Part shown: positions 59,267 to 64,000 of the stretch, one piece after another
Layout: the number at the start of each line of letters is the position of its first letter
Position numbering within the stretch: position 1 is the stretch's first letter
Made by a program: the position numbers and the translations under genes
Assembly: GCF_000420085.1 (NCBI RefSeq)
Contig: NZ_ATUG01000001.1
Coordinates: forward strand, 124,001 to 188,000
Direction: 5' to 3'
Origin: Desulfospira joergensenii DSM 10085
GTDB taxonomy: Bacteria > Desulfobacterota > Desulfobacteria > Desulfobacterales > Desulfobacteraceae
Length of the DNA stretch: 64,000 nucleotides
Notes under the pieces: generated by a model
Told to the model about the DNA's origin: nothing
Databases searched by the model: none
Seen by the model: the letters and a program-made list of their open reading frames with translations, nothing else

Positions 59267-60451
59267 ATGAATTTTGATTTTTCTTCAAACCCGCACCTGA
59301 TCTTCGGACCGGGCAGGCTCAACCTTCTGCCGGAACTGGCTGCCCGTTACGGGCAGAACCTGCTGGTTCTGACCGGCAGGGCCTCTTTTATGGAAAGTCC
59401 TTCCTGGAAGGAGTTGAAGCAGAGTCTGGAAAAAAATGCTCTCTGCTTTACCCTGGCCCGGGTAAAAGCGGAGCCCTCTCCCGGCCTTGTGGACACCATC
59501 ACGGAGCAATTCCGCCGTAAAAACATCCATTGTGTCGCGGCCATCGGAGGGGGAAGCGTTCTGGATGCAGGCAAGGCAGTATCGGCCATGCTCCCCTGTT
59601 CCCCAAAAGACTCGGTCATGGAGTTTCTTGAAGGTGTGGGCTCAAGAACACACAACGGAAGAAAGATTCCCTTTATTGCCGTGCCCACCACTTCCGGAAC
59701 CGGCAGCGAGGCCACCAAAAACGCAGTGCTCAGCCAGGTGGGGCCTGAAGGATACAAAAAATCCCTCCGCCATGACCATTTCATCCCGGACATTGCCCTG
59801 GTGGATCCGGAGCTGACCCTGGACTGTCCTGCCCGGATTACGTCTGCCTGCGGCATGGACGCGCTGACCCAGCTTCTGGAGGCCTTTGTCTCCACAAAGG
59901 CCGGCCCCATGACCGACGCCCTTGCCGCCTCGGGACTGGAGCATCTGGGCGACTCCCTGGTCCGGGCGGTCCTGGAGACTCCGGGCGATATCAAAGTCCG
60001 GACAAATCTAAGCTATGCATCCTATGTTTCGGGCCTGGTCCTGGCAAATGCAGGCCTTGGGGTGGTTCACGGATTTGCCTCGGTCCTGGGGGGAAGGTTT
60101 GACATCCCCCATGGCGTGGTCTGCGGTACCCTGGTGGCTCAAACCACCCGGAAGAACATCGATGTTCTGATCCGCAGGAATGAAATCCCGGGTCTTCTCA
60201 AATATGCCCGGGCCGGGTCATTGATCCAGGGATCTGAAGATTCCGGTTTACCGGAAGACCCTGCCAAGGGAGCCGGGGTATTGATCCGCATTCTGGAGGA
60301 TTGGACAGGAAAACTTGAAATTCCCAGACTCGGCGAATTCGGTGTGCAGACATCTGATATTGAATCCATCGTCAAATCAACCGGACTCAAAAACAATCCC
60401 GTCCCCTTGTCTGACAGAGATCTGGCAGAGATTATCCGGGCCAGGCTCTAA
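59267..60451 (+). CDS. Iron-containing alcohol dehydrogenase
   Basis: 394 residues of the group III metal-dependent alcohol dehydrogenases. NAD-binding GGGSVLDAGKAVSAM (about 98-112), PTTSGTGSEATKNAVLS (about 142-158), and the iron ligands Asp/His in the region DPELTLDCPARITSACGMDA, ANAGLGVVHGFASVLGG and DIPHGVVCG. Substrate could be a primary alcohol or aldehyde, lactaldehyde or similar; the context (Ugp transporter convergent, 2 bp away) does not decide. ATG at 59267. Confidence 0.92.
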   Translation: MNFDFSSNPHLIFGPGRLNLLPELAARYGQNLLVLTGRASFMESPSWKELKQSLEKNALCFTLARVKAEPSPGLVDTITEQFRRKNIHCVAAIGGGSVLDAGKAVSAMLPCSPKDSVMEFLEGVGSRTHNGRKIPFIAVPTTSGTGSEATKNAVLSQVGPEGYKKSLRHDHFIPDIALVDPELTLDCPARITSACGMDALTQLLEAFVSTKAGPMTDALAASGLEHLGDSLVRAVLETPGDIKVRTNLSYASYVSGLVLANAGLGVVHGFASVLGGRFDIPHGVVCGTLVAQTTRKNIDVLIRRNEIPGLLKYARAGSLIQGSEDSGLPEDPAKGAGVLIRILEDWTGKLEIPRLGEFGVQTSDIESIVKSTGLKNNPVPLSDRDLAEIIRARL

Positions 60452-60453
60452 GC

Positions 60454-61380
60454 TTATTTCTCTTTTTCGATCAATCCTTTGACAAACCACCTCTGCATGA
60501 AGAGCACCACCAGAATGGGCGGCAGCATGACCAGGACGGCAGCGCCCAGGGCAATGTTCCACTCGGGAAGATCGTCGGCCTGGGGGATAAGGTTCTGGAG
60601 CCCGATGACGGCTGTGGTCATCTTGGGATTGGTGGTGACCAGCAGGGGCCACAGGTACTGGTTGTACCCGTAGACAAATTCGATGACCACCAGGGCCGCA
60701 ATATTGGTCTTGGACAAGGGAAACAGGATCTTCCTGAAAAAGGTCATGGGCGTTGCACCGTCTATCTTGGCTGCCTCGCACAACTCCTCGGGAACGGTCA
60801 GGAAGAATTGACGGAACAAAAAGGTGCAGGTGGCAGAGGCCACCAGGGGCAGGATCAGTCCGGTATAGGAGTCCAGCAGGCTCCAGTCCAGAGTGATGCT
60901 CATATCGTGGCCGTGGCCGGCAAACCAGGAAATAAGACCGTCCATATGCAGAAAATCCCATACCGGCTGGAGAGGGCTTAGGACATTGGCCGCCACCTCG
61001 TAGGTGGGCAGGATCCTGACTTCCACAGGCAGCATCAGGGTACAGAACACAGAGGCAAAGGCGATCTTGCGGAACCTGTAGTCAAAATAAACAATGGAAA
61101 AGGCCCCGATCATGGAAACAGCGATCTTTCCCAGGGTGATGCCCGAGGCCATGACAAAGGAGTTGAATATCTGGGTTCCCAGATTTCCCCGGCTCCAGGC
61201 TTCCCTCATATTCACCCAGAACTGGTCTCCGGGAATCAGAGGCATGGGCACCTTGGACACTTCGGAAAGGGGCTGGGTGGCGGCAATAAGGCTGTAGATA
61301 ATGGGAAATCCGACGATGAAAATTCCCAGCATCAGAAAGGCATAGGTCAGTGTATCGAGTATGGGTGTTTTTTCTACCAT
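60454..61380 (-). CDS. ugpE: Glycerol-3-phosphate/sugar ABC transporter permease (UgpE-like)
   Basis: 308-residue inner-membrane permease of the MalG/UgpE type with six helices. The EAA motif is in LCEAAKIDGATPMTFFRKIL (about 196-215). UgpE-like features are a long periplasmic loop after the first helix and FVYGYNQYLWPLLV. It is last in the ugpB-ugpA-ugpE operon, 3 bp after ugpA, so translation is coupled. It forms a heterodimer with UgpA and uses the UgpC ATPase encoded divergently at 63875. Confidence 0.9.
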   Translation of the reverse strand: MVEKTPILDTLTYAFLMLGIFIVGFPIIYSLIAATQPLSEVSKVPMPLIPGDQFWVNMREAWSRGNLGTQIFNSFVMASGITLGKIAVSMIGAFSIVYFDYRFRKIAFASVFCTLMLPVEVRILPTYEVAANVLSPLQPVWDFLHMDGLISWFAGHGHDMSITLDWSLLDSYTGLILPLVASATCTFLFRQFFLTVPEELCEAAKIDGATPMTFFRKILFPLSKTNIAALVVIEFVYGYNQYLWPLLVTTNPKMTTAVIGLQNLIPQADDLPEWNIALGAAVLVMLPPILVVLFMQRWFVKGLIEKEK

Positions 61381-61383
61381 GGT

Positions 61384-62274
61384 TTATCCGCTGTAATGGA
61401 CTTTCTTTTCAACAAATCTGAACTGCATGAAGGTGATGAATATGATCAGGGACATGAGCACCACGGACTGGGCCGAGGAAGAGCCCAGGTTGAGGCCCAC
61501 GAATCCGTCCTGGTAGACCTTGTACACCAGGATATTTGTGGACCCGCCCGGCCCTCCCTGGGTGACGGTGTGGATGATGCCGAATGTCTCAAAAAACGAG
61601 TAGATGATATTCATGACCGATAAAAAGAAAAAGGTCGGGGCCAGCAGGGGCATGGTAATGGTCCAGAATCTCCTGAAGGGCCCTGCCCCGTCAATGGCCG
61701 AGGCCTCAATCAGGGATTTGGGCACGGCCTGCATACCGGCCATGAAAAATACGAAATTATAGGAAACCTCTTTCCAGGCACTGGCCATGACGATCATAAT
61801 CATGGCGTCGGTCCCGTTGAGTACCGGGTTCCAGTCGACTCCCAGCCATTTTTTGATCGCCAGGGCCACCACCCCGTAAGAGGGGTGGAGCAAGAACAGC
61901 CACATAATCCCGGAAATGGCCGGGGCTACGGCATAGGGCCAGATCAGCAGGGTCCTGACCAGGGCCTTGGCCTTAAGCGCCCGATTGGCCATGGAGGCGA
62001 TCAGCAGGCCCAAGGAAATGGATACCGCGGCCGTGGCAATGCTGAATACGATGGTGATGCCGATGGATTTCAGATAAAGGGGGTCCTTGAACAGCTCCAG
62101 ATAATTGTAGAACCAGACAAATTTGGACTGTCTGCCAAAGGGATCACTCAGGAGAAAAGACTGGATGATTCCCTGGATGGCCGGCCAGTAAAAAAAGGTC
62201 AGGGTCACCACCAACTGGGGAAGGATCAGGATATAGGGCAGGGTTCTGGATTTAAAATGGGCGCGCTTGATCAT
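61384..62274 (-). CDS. ugpA: Glycerol-3-phosphate/sugar ABC transporter permease (UgpA-like)
   Basis: 296-residue permease of the MalF/UgpA type, six helices. The EAA loop is KSLIEASAIDGAGPFRRFWT (about 194-213), followed by ITMPLLAPTFFFLSVMNIIY. LLIWPYAVAPAISGIMWLFL is the UgpA-like central segment. ATG at 62274, 54 bp after ugpB. The pair with UgpE supports the Ugp assignment; other glycerol-phosphodiester or sugar importers of this family are possible. Confidence 0.9.
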   Translation of the reverse strand: MIKRAHFKSRTLPYILILPQLVVTLTFFYWPAIQGIIQSFLLSDPFGRQSKFVWFYNYLELFKDPLYLKSIGITIVFSIATAAVSISLGLLIASMANRALKAKALVRTLLIWPYAVAPAISGIMWLFLLHPSYGVVALAIKKWLGVDWNPVLNGTDAMIMIVMASAWKEVSYNFVFFMAGMQAVPKSLIEASAIDGAGPFRRFWTITMPLLAPTFFFLSVMNIIYSFFETFGIIHTVTQGGPGGSTNILVYKVYQDGFVGLNLGSSSAQSVVLMSLIIFITFMQFRFVEKKVHYSG

Positions 62275-62328
62275 AGTTGAAACCGGGCACCGGGAACAAA
62301 CCTCCCGGCGCCCTTTCTTTACATGGGT

Positions 62329-63657
62329 TTATTGATAAGTTTTCTCAAAGGCCCTTAACTGGGCATTGCTCCTGGATACAGCATCATCCAGGGCTTTCTG
62401 GGGAGATTTTGATCCGTTCCAGACCAGCTCAAGCTCCTCGTTGATGATGTTCCGGATCTGGACAAAGTATCCCAGACGCAGACCCCGGGAGATCTTGGTG
62501 GGAATGGCCCGGTTCAGCTGGTTGATACCCACTTCCTGGAAGGGATTGGCATCAAAATACCCTTTTTCTTTCAAGGAGTTATAGGCATTGAGGGTAATGG
62601 GGAAATACCCGGTTTCCTTATGCCAGTATTCCTGCATCTCATTGGTTGCCAGGAATTCGAGAAATTTGGCCACACCCTTGTACTCCTCCTTGGAATGCCC
62701 CTGGAGAACCCAGAGGGATGCCCCGCCGATAATGGAGTTCTGGGGTTTTTTCATCCAGGCTTCCACGGGAAGGGGGGCGGTATCCCAGGTAAAATCCTTG
62801 ACCGCTTTTTTGAGTTTGGCGATGCCGGAAATGGAATCCATGTATACGGCTGCATTCTGGGCGATGAACTCGGATTTCGGGCCCTGGTATTTTTGTCCCC
62901 CGTACATGAACCGTTTGTCATCGGCCCAGGATTTGAGTCTTGTAATATGATTGACAACCTTGGGATTGTTGATCTCCAGCTCACAGTCCAGACCTTCATA
63001 GCCGTTGGACTTGCTGGCAAAGGGCAGGTTGTGAATGGCCGAATAGTTTTCAATCTGGACCCATGACTGCCATGCCGTCACCATACCGGCCGGGGCAATG
63101 CCCTTATCCACGATGATTTTGGTGATCCTGCCCAGTTCGTCCCAGGTAATGGGCTCGGATTTGGAAAGGGGTTCAATCCCGGCCTTTTTAAACATATCCA
63201 CGTTATAGTACATGATAGGGGTTGAGGAGTTGAACGGCATGGACATGAGGTTGCCGTCGGCGTTCATGTAATAGGACAGGACTGCCTGGAGATAATTGGA
63301 CCAGTCCACATCTATCCCGGCATCCTTCATGAGCTCAAACACAGGATATATGGCTCCGGACAGCATCATGGTCTGGGTTCCCACTTCAAACACCTGGAGA
63401 ATGTGGGGCTGTTTTTTGGCCCGGAAAGCGGCCACGCCGGCATTCATGGTTTCATCGTAATTTCCCTTAAAGGTTCCCACGACCCTGTAATCCGACTGGG
63501 ACGCGTTGAAATCCGCAATCATTTTTGCGGCCACTTCCCCCCTGGCGCTTCTCATGGCATGCCACCAGTTAATGGTAATCGGCTTTGCAAAGGCTGACAT
63601 TGGGAATGCCAGACCGATAACAACGATCAATAACACTAAAAACCTGGACGCTTTCAT
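62329..63657 (-). CDS. ugpB: Periplasmic glycerol-3-phosphate-binding protein (UgpB-like)
   Basis: 442 residues from the ATG at 63657 (MKASRFLVLLIVVIGLAFPM, signal peptide to about AFA-K), behind AAGGAGGG; a longer frame upstream is not likely. Solute-binding protein family 1: ITINWWHAMRSARGE at the mature N-terminus is typical of UgpB (WWH..), YKVVGTFKGNY-like YRVVGTFKGNYDETMNAG, PFNSSTPIMYYNVDMF, and NSIIGGASLWVLQGHS. It delivers glycerol-3-phosphate or glycerophosphodiesters to UgpAE. Divergent from ugpC across a 217-bp region. Confidence 0.93.
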   Translation of the reverse strand: MKASRFLVLLIVVIGLAFPMSAFAKPITINWWHAMRSARGEVAAKMIADFNASQSDYRVVGTFKGNYDETMNAGVAAFRAKKQPHILQVFEVGTQTMMLSGAIYPVFELMKDAGIDVDWSNYLQAVLSYYMNADGNLMSMPFNSSTPIMYYNVDMFKKAGIEPLSKSEPITWDELGRITKIIVDKGIAPAGMVTAWQSWVQIENYSAIHNLPFASKSNGYEGLDCELEINNPKVVNHITRLKSWADDKRFMYGGQKYQGPKSEFIAQNAAVYMDSISGIAKLKKAVKDFTWDTAPLPVEAWMKKPQNSIIGGASLWVLQGHSKEEYKGVAKFLEFLATNEMQEYWHKETGYFPITLNAYNSLKEKGYFDANPFQEVGINQLNRAIPTKISRGLRLGYFVQIRNIINEELELVWNGSKSPQKALDDAVSRSNAQLRAFEKTYQ

Positions 63658-63751
63658 TTTGATTCCCTCCTTGACAAAATTTACTGTGGATCGATCAATG
63701 GTCATTGTTTCGCAACTGAAATTTACTCCAGATTCTTGATTTTTAGTCGGA

Positions 63752-63768
63752 TTGACTTGGGGAGTCAA
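63752..63768. promoter_or_regulatory. Inverted repeat in the ugpB/ugpC divergent region
   Basis: TTGACT-N5-AGTCAA, perfect 6-bp arms, about 95 bases upstream of ugpB and 107 upstream of ugpC. Could be an operator for the divergent pair; single copy. Confidence 0.35.
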
Positions 63769-63874
63769 GGTTAAATTGAGTTTTAAAAAAAATATTTCAA
63801 TCGTGTCAAATTTTGTTTATAACCTCTGAACAACCCAAAATTCTGATTACCCAATCTTAAACCAAAGGAATGAG

Positions 63875-64000
63875 ATGGCAGAACTCAAATTTGAGAATGT
63901 AATCAAAAAATATGGCAAAACCGAAGTTATCCACAGTGTCAATCTGGATGTGAAGGACAAGGAATTTCTGGTTCTGGTCGGACCCTCCGGGTGCGGCAAG
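63875..64000 (+). CDS. ugpC: ABC transporter ATP-binding protein (UgpC-like), 3'-truncated
   Basis: The first 42 codons are present. MAELKFENVIKKYGKTEVIH and the Walker A start VGPSGCGK at the window edge identify a carbohydrate-type ABC ATPase (UgpC/MalK group). ATG at 63875 follows AAAGGAATGAG. It is divergent from ugpBAE and would energise those permeases. Confidence 0.9.
   Translation, partial: MAELKFENVIKKYGKTEVIHSVNLDVKDKEFLVLVGPSGCGK

Noticed and set aside
1..64000. CRISPR arrays, rRNA genes, complete insertion sequences
   Set aside because: No regularly spaced direct repeats, no rRNA sequence, and no transposase reading frame were recognised on either strand.
1..64000. Selenoprotein genes with in-frame TGA, suggested by selC
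   Set aside because: None of the interrupted genes is broken by a TGA in a plausible Sec position; the nonsense codons found are TAA.

Overview
The window looks like part of the chromosome of a strict anaerobe of the Desulfobacterales (Desulfobacteraceae type sulfate reducers). The best markers are a complete Qrc (menaquinone:cytochrome c oxidoreductase) operon, a System II cytochrome c maturation pair (ResB/CcsA), a monofunctional Ni-CO dehydrogenase, a selenocysteine tRNA, a PEP-CTERM secreted protein, and several large GAF/PAS hybrid kinases. The species cannot be named from sequence reading alone.

Layout. 1-5040: branched-chain amino acid genes ilvB (5' end cut off), ilvN, cimA, leuA on the + strand, closed by a strong hairpin. 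5080-12890: minus-strand hybrid kinase, TetR regulator plus acyl-CoA dehydrogenase with clear operators, and the PTS-Ntr enzyme PtsP. 13236-14087: an isolated, A/T-richer PEP-CTERM protein. 14616-19778: qrcABCD plus a 52-residue membrane protein that is too short for usual gene calling. 20061-24133: ccsA, resB, recD. 24326-29712: TyrR-like regulator, hemerythrin variant, small membrane protein, mpl, hemL. 29956: tRNA-Lys(CTT).

30079-39630 is an A/T-rich accessory block just downstream of tRNA-Lys. It holds an uncharacterised gene coupled to a single-domain RelA/SpoT synthetase, a frameshifted ACT protein, a MocR/EamA/DUF2917/GNAT group, a PAS protein flanked by 45-bp repeats, and three scattered copies of a GATAATAGAC repeat. 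39645-47506 returns to core-like composition: cobO, a broken CtlX-like gene, and a compact signalling unit (M19 dipeptidase, 1068-residue hybrid kinase, sigma-54 response regulator, secreted repeat protein). Both the start of this unit and the secreted gene carry nearly identical -24/-12 promoters with a similar upstream motif, which suggests a self-contained sigma-54 regulon.

47768 is tRNA-Sec (selC), followed by a decayed tyrosine integrase and an island (to about 54200) with a metallo-beta-lactamase lipoprotein, aldo/keto reductase/AraC pair, a nonsense-interrupted PQ-loop gene, a truncated GNAT and a group II intron remnant. Next come a TetR gene, cooS with a 17-bp palindrome upstream, and a frameshifted small Cys/His protein. 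57350-64000 is ordinary: HExxH small protein, free-standing ThrRS editing domain, surE, iron alcohol dehydrogenase, ugpBAE, and the first 42 codons of ugpC.

At least six genes are broken (integrase, PQ-loop, GNAT, intron reverse transcriptase, CtlX, the C-x-H protein, plus a possible seventh at a poly-A tract), concentrated in the accessory parts.
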